64,000 nt of DNA from Tractidigestivibacter sp050946515 (GTDB lineage: Bacteria; Actinomycetota; Coriobacteriia; Coriobacteriales; Atopobiaceae): the NCBI RefSeq assembly GCF_050946515.1, contig NZ_JBMNUX010000010.1:1-64000 (forward strand). The letters run 5' to 3'. Position numbers and translations under genes: made by a program. Shown here piece by piece: positions 53,035-60,940 of this stretch (position 1 is the first letter of the stretch; the number at the start of each line of letters is the position of its first letter). A model generated the notes under the pieces. The model ran no database searches and had not been told where the DNA came from. It saw nothing but the letters and a program-made list of their open reading frames with translations.

Positions 53035-53772
53035 ATGGCAGGCGAGCAGAACCCAGAGAGAAGCTTCGGGCGCGCGGCAAACCAGATGCGTCCCGTCAAG
53101 CTCACGCGCGGCGTGATGAAGAACGCAGACGGCTCCTGCTTCGCGGAGTTTGGCGACACGCACGTGCTTTGCTCGGCAACCATCGAGGAAGGCGTCCCCA
53201 AGTGGCGCTCGGGGCAGCGCCTGGGATGGGTGACCGCCGAGTACGCGATGCTTCCGGCATCAACAAACCGCAGGTCGGCACGAGAGTACAAGGGGCGCAA
53301 GGGTCGCTCGATGGAGATTGAGCGCCTTGTGGGAAGGAGCCTTCGCGCCGTCGTTGACATGCGCCGGCTGGGCGAGCTTACCGTGACCATTGACTGCGAC
53401 GTTATCCAGGCCGACGGCGGCACGCGCACCGCCTCGGTTACCGGAGGATGGGTGGCGCTCTACGATGCGCTCTGGAAGTGGGTCGAAGCCGATAGGCTGA
53501 GCCGCCTCCCCATAACGGGGCAGGTGGCTGCCGTGTCGATGGGCGTCGTGGGCGGAAGGCCCTTGCTCGACCTTGACTATCCCGAGGACAGCCACGCAGA
53601 CGTAGACCTCAACCTTGTGGGCACCGCCGACGGCCGCATCGTCGAGGTTCAGGGCACAGGCGAGCACGACACCTTTGACCGCGAGCAGCTGAACGAGCTT
53701 CTCGACCTGGGTCAGGCGGGAATCGAGCGCCTTGTCGCCATCCAGCGCGAGGCGACGGGCTATTCTGCGTAG
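53035..53772 (+). CDS. rph: Ribonuclease PH
   Basis: A phosphate-dependent 3' exonuclease that trims tRNA 3' ends. The 245-residue protein shows GRAANQMRPVKLTRG, TAEYAMLPASTNRRS and REYKGRKGRSMEIERLVGRS, and the core DVIQADGGTRTASVTG. TTTGGAGGAAC precedes the ATG. It sits just after a tRNA gene and before rdgB, a frequent pairing. Confidence 0.96.
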   Translation: MAGEQNPERSFGRAANQMRPVKLTRGVMKNADGSCFAEFGDTHVLCSATIEEGVPKWRSGQRLGWVTAEYAMLPASTNRRSAREYKGRKGRSMEIERLVGRSLRAVVDMRRLGELTVTIDCDVIQADGGTRTASVTGGWVALYDALWKWVEADRLSRLPITGQVAAVSMGVVGGRPLLDLDYPEDSHADVDLNLVGTADGRIVEVQGTGEHDTFDREQLNELLDLGQAGIERLVAIQREATGYSA

Positions 53773-53797
53773 ATACATGCGAATAGGAGCTAGTGAC

Positions 53798-54421
53798 ATG
53801 CAACAGATTCAGATGAGCGAGCTTGACCCCGCGTCCACCGTAGTCGTGGCCACGGGAAACCCTCATAAGGTGACCGAGATCGAGGCCATCTTGGGGCCGC
53901 GCATGCCGGGGGTGCGCTTTGTTGCAATAGGCCAGCTGGGAGACTTTCCCGACCCCGAGGAAGACGGCGACACCTTTGAGGCAAACGCCCTGATAAAAGC
54001 ACGCGCCGCGCTTGACGAGACGGGCTTTGCGGCCGTCGCGGACGACTCCGGCCTTGTGGTTGACGCCCTTGGCGGCGAGCCTGGCGTCTACAGCGCGCGC
54101 TGGGCTGGTGCCCATGGCGACGACAAGGCCAACAACGACAAGCTCATCCGCAAGATGGTGGACGTCCCAGACGAGAAGCGTACGGCTCACTTCCACTCGA
54201 CCGTCGTGCTTGTGCGCGCTGACGGGACGGTGCTTGTGGGCAACGGCCGCTGCGAGGGCTCCATCGGCCATGAGCCCCGTGGCACAAACGGCTTTGGCTA
54301 CGACCCGCTCTTCTGGCCAAACGACACCCCCGGCAAGACCATGGCAGAGCTCACGCCCGACGAGAAGAACCGTATATCCCATCGTTTCCATGCGCTCGAA
54401 GATCTTGCTGCGCAACTCTAG
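53798..54421 (+). CDS. rdgB: dITP/XTP pyrophosphatase (RdgB/HAM1)
   Basis: Hydrolyses non-canonical purine triphosphates such as dITP and XTP and keeps them out of DNA. The 207-residue protein has ATGNPHKVTEIEAILG, ADDSGLVVDALGGEPGVYSA and GFGYDPLFWP. The ATG at 53798 has ATAGGAGC upstream. It is probably co-transcribed with rph (25-base gap). The 166 bases after it up to nagB show no further gene. Confidence 0.95.
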   Translation: MQQIQMSELDPASTVVVATGNPHKVTEIEAILGPRMPGVRFVAIGQLGDFPDPEEDGDTFEANALIKARAALDETGFAAVADDSGLVVDALGGEPGVYSARWAGAHGDDKANNDKLIRKMVDVPDEKRTAHFHSTVVLVRADGTVLVGNGRCEGSIGHEPRGTNGFGYDPLFWPNDTPGKTMAELTPDEKNRISHRFHALEDLAAQL

Positions 54422-54587
54422 CAAGTTTGTGGCATGCTGAAAGGGTCGGCATTGCGCCGAACGCCGTGGACGGGCAGGGGCCTCGACGCGGTCGTTATTG
54501 TCTCTGCGTCTTCGCGTCCTCGCCCTGGTGGACGCGAGCGTTCGGCAGGACATGCCCCGCGTGGCGCTGCCGAGAGAGGAGCGTCTC

Positions 54588-55325
54588 ATGAAGATCATCC
54601 GCACCAAGGACTACAAGGATATGAGCCGCAAGGCGGCAAACATCATCTCTGCCCAGGTGATCCTCAAGCCTGACAGCGTGCTTGGCCTTGCCACGGGCTC
54701 CACGCCCATCGGCACCTACAGCCAGCTCGCGGAGTGGAACCAGAAGGGCGACTGCGACTTCTCGCACGTCTCCACCTACAACCTGGACGAGTACCGCGGC
54801 CTTACGCACTCCGACCCGCAGAGCTACCACTACTTCATGCGCGTGAACTTCTTCGACAAGATCAACATCGACCTCGCCAATACCCACGTGCCCGACGGCG
54901 CAAACCCCGACGCCCAGGCCGCCTGCTCGCACTATGACCAGATCGTGCGCGAGGCCGGCTATCCCGACCTGCAGCTTCTTGGCATCGGTCGCAACGGTCA
55001 CATCGGCTTCAACGAGCCCGACGACCACTTCTCCAAGGGCACGCACTGCGTCGACCTCACCGAGAGCACCATCGAGGCCAACAGCCGCCTGTTCGAGAAG
55101 AAGGAGGACGTCCCGCGCCAGGCCTACACCATGGGCGTCCAGACCATCATGTACGCCCGCATGGTGCTGATCCTTGCCTCCGGTCCCGAGAAGGCTCAGG
55201 CCGTCTACGACATGTGCTACGGTCCCATCGCCCCCAGCTGCCCCGCTTCCATCCTGCAGCTGCACCAGAACTGCATCGTGATGGCCGACGAGGCCGCGCT
55301 CTCAAAGTGCCCTGCCGCCGAGTAG
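54588..55325 (+). CDS. nagB: Glucosamine-6-phosphate deaminase
   Basis: Turns glucosamine-6-phosphate into fructose-6-phosphate and ammonia, the reverse sense of GlmS. The 245-residue protein has ATGSTPIGTYSQL, YNLDEYRGL and GIGRNGHIGFNEP. CGAGAGAGGAGC precedes the ATG at 54588; the in-frame start at 54498 lacks a ribosome binding site. nagA is not in the window. A bidirectional terminator follows. Confidence 0.96.
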   Translation: MKIIRTKDYKDMSRKAANIISAQVILKPDSVLGLATGSTPIGTYSQLAEWNQKGDCDFSHVSTYNLDEYRGLTHSDPQSYHYFMRVNFFDKINIDLANTHVPDGANPDAQAACSHYDQIVREAGYPDLQLLGIGRNGHIGFNEPDDHFSKGTHCVDLTESTIEANSRLFEKKEDVPRQAYTMGVQTIMYARMVLILASGPEKAQAVYDMCYGPIAPSCPASILQLHQNCIVMADEAALSKCPAAE

Positions 55326-55349
55326 CCTCTCGAGCCAACCGATAACAAT

Positions 55350-55384
55350 AACGGCGCCGCTCGCGTTGCGCGGGCGGCGCCGTT
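55350..55384 (+). terminator. Terminator between nagB and the peptidase gene
   Basis: AACGGCGCCGC pairs perfectly with GCGGCGCCGTT; a TCTTT run follows. It can serve both converging genes. Confidence 0.82.
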
Positions 55385-55419
55385 TCTTTGCGCGCATTTC
55401 TGCGGCGCGCAACGCGTGG

Positions 55420-56496
55420 CTAGCCCAGGACTGTGAGCTCCTTGGGGTAGGAGTTGAGCACCTCGCAGCCATCCTCGGTCACAATCACCAGGTCCTCGAT
55501 GCGCACGCCCACGTCGCCCGGCAGATAGATGCCCGGCTCGATGGAGAAGCACTGACCCGGCTTTACCGGCTCGTCGTGCGTGGACGAGACGTCGCCCGGC
55601 TCGTGGTCCTCAAGGCCAATCTGATGGCCAAGGCGGTGGTTGAAGTAGGGGCCCCAGCCGGCGTCCTCGATGATCTTGCGCGCGGTGCGGTCAATCTCGG
55701 CAAACGTGACGCCGGGCCTCACGATGGCCTCGGCGGCCTCGTTTGCGCGGCGGACGCACTCGTAGACGGCGCGCTGGTGCTCGCTCGGCTCGCCGAAGAA
55801 GAACGAGCGCGTCATGTCCGAGCAGTACGCGTCCTGGCGGCAGCCCACGTCAAAGAGCACGACGTCCCCACGCTTGAGGACGGTGCCGTCGGGGGAGTGG
55901 TGCGGGTCGGCGGCGTTCGCGCCAAAGCTCACGATGGGGGTAAACGAGTGGTCCTGCGCGCCGAGCGACTTGTACACGTCGAGAAGCCCGCCCGCAATCT
56001 CTTCCTCCGTGACGCCATCGTGCACCTGGGCCGCGAGCCATTCCATGGCCTTGTCGTTGGTTCGGGAGGCCTGGCGCATGAGCTCCTGCTCCTGCGGGGT
56101 CTTCACCGAGCGGGCATCGTCGACGGCGAACGACCCAAGCACGAAGGACGAGGCGGCCTTCTTCTGCTGGAGAGGCACAAGCCAGCGAGCGGCGAGCGTC
56201 TTGTCAACGCCCAAGGGCTTGGCAGCGTCGCAGACCTCCGCCACCAGTGGCACCGGGTCGTCGGTGTCGTCAAACACGCGCACGTCAGGGCAGAAGCCGG
56301 ACGCATCGGGAAAGAGCCTGTTTGCAAAGAGCACCGCGCGACCGTCGGTGCTCAGGTACAGCGCAAAGAAGCGCTCGTAGGGCTGCGTGTAGTATCCGCT
56401 CAGATAAAAAATTGACATAGGGTCTGAGACGAGCAGCTGGTCGATGCCGCCCTTCTCCATGTTCTTGAGAACGCTCGATACTTTGTCCTCGTTCAT
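55420..56496 (-). CDS. M24-family Xaa-Pro aminopeptidase
   Basis: A 358-residue dinuclear metallopeptidase that removes residues before proline. An N-terminal creatinase-like domain is followed by the pita-bread catalytic domain. Metal ligands lie in VVLFDVGCRQDAYCSDMTRS (two Asp), GHQIGLEDHEPG (His), SIEPGIY (Glu) and VRIEDLV (Glu). The start at 56496 has GGAGGG 5 bases upstream; a longer form from 56532 is unlikely. It is convergent with nagB and divergent from veg across 232 AT-rich bases in which I see no gene. Confidence 0.92.
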   Translation of the reverse strand: MNEDKVSSVLKNMEKGGIDQLLVSDPMSIFYLSGYYTQPYERFFALYLSTDGRAVLFANRLFPDASGFCPDVRVFDDTDDPVPLVAEVCDAAKPLGVDKTLAARWLVPLQQKKAASSFVLGSFAVDDARSVKTPQEQELMRQASRTNDKAMEWLAAQVHDGVTEEEIAGGLLDVYKSLGAQDHSFTPIVSFGANAADPHHSPDGTVLKRGDVVLFDVGCRQDAYCSDMTRSFFFGEPSEHQRAVYECVRRANEAAEAIVRPGVTFAEIDRTARKIIEDAGWGPYFNHRLGHQIGLEDHEPGDVSSTHDEPVKPGQCFSIEPGIYLPGDVGVRIEDLVIVTEDGCEVLNSYPKELTVLG

Positions 56497-56728
56497 CTGC
56501 ACCCTCCCCGGGGATTGCGACTTTTTTCCCATACTAGCGCGCGGGCACGTCTGCTGCCTTGGAGTTCACCTTTCAGCAAACTAGCGGTTCCTTTCGGAAA
56601 AATGTGCTTGATTCAATGTACTTGTTGTGCTTTCCTTAATAATTTTCAAATGCCACTGGTTTTGGGTCGTAACATAGGCTGCTGTGAAATGGAAGCAGTT
56701 TGCCCTTTTTGGGCTTTGGGGGAAATAA

Positions 56729-57031
56729 ATGGAGAACGACATCCCGCCCGTCAACCGCGTTGACCGCATTCGCGATGAGCTCAAGTCGCTTGAGGGCCAG
56801 CGCGTGAGGGTGCGTGCAAACATGGGGCGCTCGCGCATCATCGAGCGCACGGGGACCCTTGTGCATGCCCATCCCTCACTCTTCGTGATTGAGATTGAGG
56901 AGCGTCGCGGTCGCACCACACGTCAGTCGTATCAGTATGTCGACGTCCTTACTGGCACGGTCGAGCTTTACGATACCGACACCGGAGAGCGCCTGCTCGA
57001 TTTTTCCACGGACGAAGAGGAAGACTTATAG
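56729..57031 (+). CDS. veg: Veg family protein
   Basis: A 100-residue SH3-like protein with the Veg core (VDRIRDELKSLEGQRVRVRA; GRSRIIERTGTLVHAHPSLF). In Bacillus subtilis Veg stimulates biofilm gene expression, and it lies before ispE there too, as here (12-base gap). Its molecular action is not settled. The upstream region 56570-56728 is AT-rich and probably carries its promoter. Confidence 0.92.
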   Translation: MENDIPPVNRVDRIRDELKSLEGQRVRVRANMGRSRIIERTGTLVHAHPSLFVIEIEERRGRTTRQSYQYVDVLTGTVELYDTDTGERLLDFSTDEEEDL

Positions 57032-57043
57032 AAAGGCCCTGGG

Positions 57044-57931
57044 ATGTGCGCGTCCCGTCGACAGATGGTCAGTGCGCCCTGTAAGGTGAATCTTCACCTG
57101 GGCGTCTATCCGCAGAAGGACGAGCGTGGGTACCACCGCGTTGACTCGGTCATGATTCCGCTCGACCTTGCCAATACCATCGCAATCGAAGACGCTGACA
57201 GTCTCGTTGTGGCGTTTCATCCTGCGATTGACAACATGACGCACAGCGCCGCCGTGCGTGCTGCGACATTTTTGGCAAACGAGCTGGGAATTCGCCCAGA
57301 CGTGCGGATTGACATCCAACGGCGCATCCCGGAGATGGGCGGCCTTGGCAGCTCGTCTGCCGATGCCGGCTGCATTCTGCGCGCGCTTGCCGAGCGATGG
57401 GGAATTGACCCGCTCGACCAGTGCGTCGTTGCCATTGCCAAGCGCATCGGGGCCGACGTTCCGTTTTGCCTGAATCCCGCCCCGGCCCTCTATACGGGCG
57501 CCGGCGACACCTTCGCCGAGCGCTTTCCCGACCTTGTCGGCGTGCCGATTGCGCTTGTGATGCCCGCAGGAAGCGGAAGCTCCACGCGAGAGGTCTACGG
57601 CGAGTTTGACCGCACGGCGCATGTCCCCGAAAGCCCCGAGCGCATGTGCGCAGCACTCCGCGCGGGCGACATAGCCGGCGTTGCGGCGAGCTTGTACAAC
57701 AACCTTGCTCCCGCGGCCAAGCTCCTGCAGCCCTCCATCGCCATGGGCGAAAAGTGGCTCCTTTCGCAGCCCGGAGTCGTGGCAGGGCAAGTCACGGGGT
57801 CGGGCAGCTGCTCGTTTGCCATCTGCGAGAGCGCGGAGGCTGCTGAAAAAATCGAAGACTCTGCAAAAAATGAGCAAGGTTGGTGGGCAAAAGCCGTTTT
57901 GACGGTTGGTTTGGACGCCCGGTTCTGCTAA
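57044..57931 (+). CDS. ispE: 4-Diphosphocytidyl-2-C-methyl-D-erythritol kinase
   Basis: A GHMP kinase of the non-mevalonate isoprenoid pathway. The 295-residue protein has SAPCKVNLHLGVYPQKDERGYHRVDSV split over its start, the ATP loop PEMGGLGSSSADAG, and the C-terminal QVTGSGSCSFAI motif. AGAAAGG precedes the ATG. It ends 15 bases before tRNA-Pro, so the tRNA promoter overlaps its 3' end. Confidence 0.95.
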   Translation: MCASRRQMVSAPCKVNLHLGVYPQKDERGYHRVDSVMIPLDLANTIAIEDADSLVVAFHPAIDNMTHSAAVRAATFLANELGIRPDVRIDIQRRIPEMGGLGSSSADAGCILRALAERWGIDPLDQCVVAIAKRIGADVPFCLNPAPALYTGAGDTFAERFPDLVGVPIALVMPAGSGSSTREVYGEFDRTAHVPESPERMCAALRAGDIAGVAASLYNNLAPAAKLLQPSIAMGEKWLLSQPGVVAGQVTGSGSCSFAICESAEAAEKIEDSAKNEQGWWAKAVLTVGLDARFC

Positions 57932-57934
57932 AGT
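57906..57934 (+). promoter_or_regulatory. Probable promoter of tRNA-Pro inside the ispE 3' end
   Basis: TTGGTT (57906-57911) and TAAAGT (57929-57934) are 17 bases apart. TGC directly before TAAAGT makes it an extended -10. The tRNA begins 13 bases later. Confidence 0.45.
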
Positions 57935-57946
57935 ATCCGGTGCTAA

Positions 57947-58023
<77 letters not shown>

Positions 58024-58035
58024 CTTGAAACCACA

Positions 58036-58065
58036 GGTCAGAGGCTTAAGCCTCTGGCCTTTTTC
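58036..58065 (+). terminator. Rho-independent terminator after tRNA-Pro
   Basis: GGTCAGAGGC pairs with GCCTCTGGCC (one wobble) around TTAA, followed by TTTTTC. Confidence 0.88.
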
Positions 58066-58241
58066 TTTTGGTGTCCTATTTGGTGTCCTATTAGTGTCCT
58101 GTAAATGGCATCCGCCGTTTCCCCTGAGGTCCCTTGGTGTCCGATTCCACGGCCGATGCGACCTCGTCGGCGAACGGAAAGGGTCCGTAGTCCTTGACGC
58201 TCGGGCGACAAACTCATCTCCGTCCATACGCAAGGCTGCAC
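58038..58241 (-). pseudogene. Possible tail of a decayed integrase
   Basis: A minus-strand frame of 67 codons ends at 58038, right beside tRNA-Pro, where the integrase of a tRNA-inserted island usually lies. Its end reads YRTLIGHQIGHQKKKARGLSL when the last 21 residues are taken in two pieces (YRTLIGHQ, then IGHQKKKARGLSL). It has a basic C-terminal tail, and the repeated GHQ comes from the DNA repeat at 58068-58101. No catalytic Arg or Tyr is visible, so it would be a remnant at most. The position is suggestive; the sequence is not diagnostic. Confidence 0.25.
58068..58101 (+). repeat. Three short direct repeats beside tRNA-Pro
   Basis: TTGGTGTCCTA occurs at 58068-58078 and 58080-58090, and TTAGTGTCCTG at 58091-58101. 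A further TTGGTGTCC lies near 58132. Such arm-type repeats can be integrase-binding sites. The rest of 58102-58326 shows nothing clear. Confidence 0.45.
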
Positions 58242-58326
58242 CTACGTTGCCGAATACCCCACTTTTCAAAACGCTTAGCGAAATTCAGACGTGACTCTGC
58301 TGGCAGCTAACGACTTCAGCTACTGA

Positions 58327-58602
58327 ATTTTTCTGTACTCCCGTGGGACGCACATAAGCCTGCGGAAGCTTGGGCTGCGACCCCGTCTCCCGGTCCCGTG
58401 GGGGCGCCCAAGGGGCAACCGAACGCTCAAGGTCTGCAGGGAGGCGATCGGGGAGGTCGAGGGAGCTCGTGGGACGCCCGTCCCGGCGGACAATTTGTCC
58501 CCCGAAGCCGACCTGGCGGACAGGATGTCCGAGGGCGCGAACATTTTGGCAGGGCAGACGGACAATCTGTCCGCCCCTCTATGGATAGACAGAGACTCAT
58601 AG
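58327..58602 (+). pseudogene. Fragment of a possible replication-initiator gene
   Basis: An open frame of 91 codons without a start codon ends at TAG 58600. Its last part repeats a short theme: ADNLSPEADLADRMS, then ILAGQTDNLSAPLW. Replication initiators of RepA_N-like plasmids and integrative elements can have tails with repeated D-N/K-L/M-S units, which come from palindromic DNA repeats, as here (58488-58572). The N-terminal domains are missing, so it would be a remnant. The family assignment is from general resemblance and is weak. Confidence 0.3.
58488..58572. repeat. Cluster of three 13-bp palindromic iteron-like repeats
   Basis: GGACAATTTGTCC (58488-58500), GGACAGGATGTCC (58518-58530) and GGACAATCTGTCC (58560-58572) share GGACA-N3-TGTCC. 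Starts are 30 and 42 bases apart. They look like protein-binding iterons of a plasmid or integrative-element origin, or operators for the gene at 58642. Confidence 0.6.
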
Positions 58603-58641
58603 GACAGACCAGAGGAGAAGAGAAGAAGAGAGGGGAGGAGC

Positions 58642-59020
58642 ATGGTCGCAGGAAGGGACCGAGGGGACGCAAGCGACCCAGGGGGGCAGGAATCCGTGCT
58701 CATCACGCCGGAGGAGGCCATCGCTCTCCGGGAACTACAGGAGCGGCGAGGAGCGCGGCAGCGCGCGCTGGGCGACGCCGGCGGAGGTGAGGGCCTTCTC
58801 CGACCGCACGGACCCCAGCGGGAACATCATCCTCACGCAGAACGTCTCCCTCACCATGAGCAGGGCGGACCACGACCCCAGGCTCGAGAGGAACCGCAAC
58901 GTCCTCGTCATAGGGGGTCGGGTTCCGGCAAGACGCGCTCCCACGTGATCCCCAACGTCCTGCAGATGAACTCGAGCCTCCTCGTGACGGACCCCAAGGG
59001 GACGCTCGAGCGCGTGGTCA
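58642..59020 (+). pseudogene. Disrupted VirD4/TraG-type coupling protein fragment
   Basis: The ATG at 58642 has an excellent AGGGGAGGAG and starts a short protein (MVAGRDRGDASDPGG), which I do not recognise. From about 58736 a second frame reads SGEERGSARWATPAEVRAF and continues NIILTQNVSLTM, then RNRNVLVIGG. One base is missing in the G-run near 58915, and the match resumes in the first frame as GSGSGKTRSHVIPNVLQMNS and LLVTDPKGTL. This is the P-loop region of a VirD4/TraG coupling protein of a conjugation system. The N-terminus, everything after TDPKGTL and the reading frame are broken, so it is a relic. Confidence 0.75.
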
Positions 59021-59437
59021 CGGCTCAAGGTTGTCACCTCCGAGGGGCGCGGGGGATCCCCCGCAGAGGGACGGAGACGCGGGGGCGGGACGGCCTCGGG
59101 CGCGAGCCCGAGACCCAGACGACAGTCTGGTCGATGGGGGGGGAGGCGCCGGTGGCCGTCTTGGCCGTCGCGTCCGCGCTGTCCATCTTGGCCGCCGTAG
59201 GCGCACAAGATGGACTACTTGCTGCTTTGCCCTTTTGCTTTCACAACGAAGAAGTTGAATGGATGCAAAGCCACCTTTCACCGTCACGTCGAGCCATCTT
59301 GTCGAAATGATTCGCTCGGCGTTGGGCAGGGGTCCGACCTCTAAGAAGACGCTCTCCCGCAGTCGTCCCCGCTGGTGCAAGTTCGTCGGGCCGGTCGCCA
59401 AGTGCTGCAGCGATTCCGAGCAAGAGCAGCACGGACA
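59021..59437. other. Region without recognisable gene inside the island
   Basis: About 420 bases between the coupling-protein relic and the restriction gene. A frame up to 59310 contains a hydrophobic stretch (APVAVLAVASALSILAAVGA), perhaps a decayed membrane anchor, but it has no start of its own. Nothing else is convincing on either strand. Confidence 0.5.
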
Positions 59438-59462
59438 GACTGGTAGCGTATTATCGCCAGTC
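59438..59462. promoter_or_regulatory. Operator-like inverted repeat centred on the putative -10 of the restriction gene
   Basis: GACTG and CAGTC form the outer arms and GCG and CGC the inner arms around TATTAT (59449-59454), with a 3-base bulge on the left side. It lies 52-76 bases before the TTG start of the endonuclease. A -10 inside a dyad fits repression by a small regulator. Confidence 0.4.
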
Positions 59463-59513
59463 CTGGAATACACAAATTGAAAGCAGCTGTATCGTTCTTT
59501 AAGGTGGAAGCGA

Positions 59514-60890
59514 TTGGCGGGCGAAGAGAAGACAGCGCTCGGGGAGGCGATTGGGACGAGGCAGTACGACCCGGCAAATGTCGAATCGATAGTCGAGTAC
59601 GCGCAGCGGCTCGTGGGGCACACGCTCCGCGAGAAGACCGACGCCCCCGAGCTGCAGGACCCTTACAGGCGCCGCGGCTCGTTCGGCAACGCGGTCGAGG
59701 AGTACTACTTCGAGTACAAGCCCAATAGCGACTCCGCCCCGGACTTCCCGGAGGCGGGGCTCGAGCTCAAGACGACCCCCATGAGGAGGGACTCGAGGGG
59801 GAGGCTCGTCGCGAAGGAGAGGCTCGTGATCACGATGATCGACTACATGTCGGTCGTGGGCGAGACCTTCGAGACGAGCCACCTCATGGACAAGGCGTCC
59901 TCCATCCTCCTCATCTCCTACCTCTGGGAGAGGGGGAGGGACCCGCTCGACTACAAGGTGATCCTGGCGGAGAGGTGGGGTCTCCCCGAGGAGGACATGG
60001 CGCAGCTCAGGCTGGACTGGGAGACCGTCGTCGGAAAGGTGAGGTCGGGCCACGCGGAGGACATCTCCGGCTCCGACACGCTCTACCTGGAGGCCTGCAC
60101 CAAGGCGGCCGACTCGTCTGTCAGGCGCCCCCAGCCCTTCTCCGCCGTCCCTGCCAAGCCCCGCGCCTGGGCGCTCAAGGCGTCCTACATGACCGCCGTC
60201 GAGACGGGCCTGCTCGAGAGGCGGCAGAGGATCCGCCGCTCGGAGTCGGAGCGGGAGCTCGGCCTGCTCGAGCTCGTCCGCGCCAGGTTCCGCCCCTACC
60301 TCGGGCTGACCCAGGGCGAGCTGTACGCGAGGCTCGAGCTCGCGAGGCCTGGAGGGGCCCTCCCGAAGGACGCCGGCGCCCTGGTCACGAGGAAGGTGCT
60401 CGGCATCGACGACGGGAACGAGATCGAGGAGTTCGCCAAGGCTGGCATCAGGACCAAGACCATCCGGCTCCGGAGGAACGGGCGACCGAAGGAGGCGATA
60501 TCGTTCCCGTCGTTCGACTACTTCGACCTCGAGGCGACCCCGTTCGAGGACTCGGACTTCTACGGCTACCTGCAACGGAGATGGCTCTTCGTCATCTACC
60601 GCGAGGTCGGCGACGGCGAGTTCCGACTCTCCGACGTGATGCTCTGGCAGATGCCCGACTCCGACATCCCGGAGGCGCGGCGCTGCTACGAGCAGATGCG
60701 AGAGTACGTGCGGGAGGGCCGAGCCGACGTGTCGGTCAAAGTTACGGAGAACCGCTGCTGCCACGTCAGGCCGCACGCGCGGAACTCCCGCGACACGAGG
60801 CCGCAGCCGCACGGGGAGCCGGTCGTGAAGAAGTCCTTCTGGCTGAACCAGGGATATATTGCCGATGAGATTAGGCGAACGAGACGATGA
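59514..60890 (+). CDS. Sau3AI/MutH-type restriction endonuclease
   Basis: A 458-residue type II restriction enzyme of the Sau3AI group, expected to cut at GATC. The MutH-like N-terminal domain has RRGSFGNAVEEYYFEYKP and the catalytic pattern Asp77-x6-Glu84-x-Lys86 in DFPEAGLELKTTP. The C-terminal domain ends with HVRPHARNSRDTRPQPHG and VKKSFWLNQGYIADEI, as in the Sau3AI regulatory domain. The TTG start at 59514 has AAGGTGG 6 bases before it. A DUF262 gene and a C5-cytosine methyltransferase follow on the same strand. GATC specificity is inferred from the family. Confidence 0.9.
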   Translation: MAGEEKTALGEAIGTRQYDPANVESIVEYAQRLVGHTLREKTDAPELQDPYRRRGSFGNAVEEYYFEYKPNSDSAPDFPEAGLELKTTPMRRDSRGRLVAKERLVITMIDYMSVVGETFETSHLMDKASSILLISYLWERGRDPLDYKVILAERWGLPEEDMAQLRLDWETVVGKVRSGHAEDISGSDTLYLEACTKAADSSVRRPQPFSAVPAKPRAWALKASYMTAVETGLLERRQRIRRSESERELGLLELVRARFRPYLGLTQGELYARLELARPGGALPKDAGALVTRKVLGIDDGNEIEEFAKAGIRTKTIRLRRNGRPKEAISFPSFDYFDLEATPFEDSDFYGYLQRRWLFVIYREVGDGEFRLSDVMLWQMPDSDIPEARRCYEQMREYVREGRADVSVKVTENRCCHVRPHARNSRDTRPQPHGEPVVKKSFWLNQGYIADEIRRTRR

Positions 60891-60940
60891 AACTGAAATA
60901 ACCTATTTCGAAAGAGAAGACGAAGAAAGGCGGATGGGAA

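Noticed and set aside
59021..59310. C-terminal part of the ORF starting at 58642 as a membrane protein
   Set aside because: The hydrophobic stretch follows a frameshifted relic and has no start codon with a ribosome binding site.
59975..60868. 297-codon ORF in a second frame inside the endonuclease gene
   Set aside because: Arg/Ala/Gly-rich shadow; the other frame has the full Sau3AI-type motifs.
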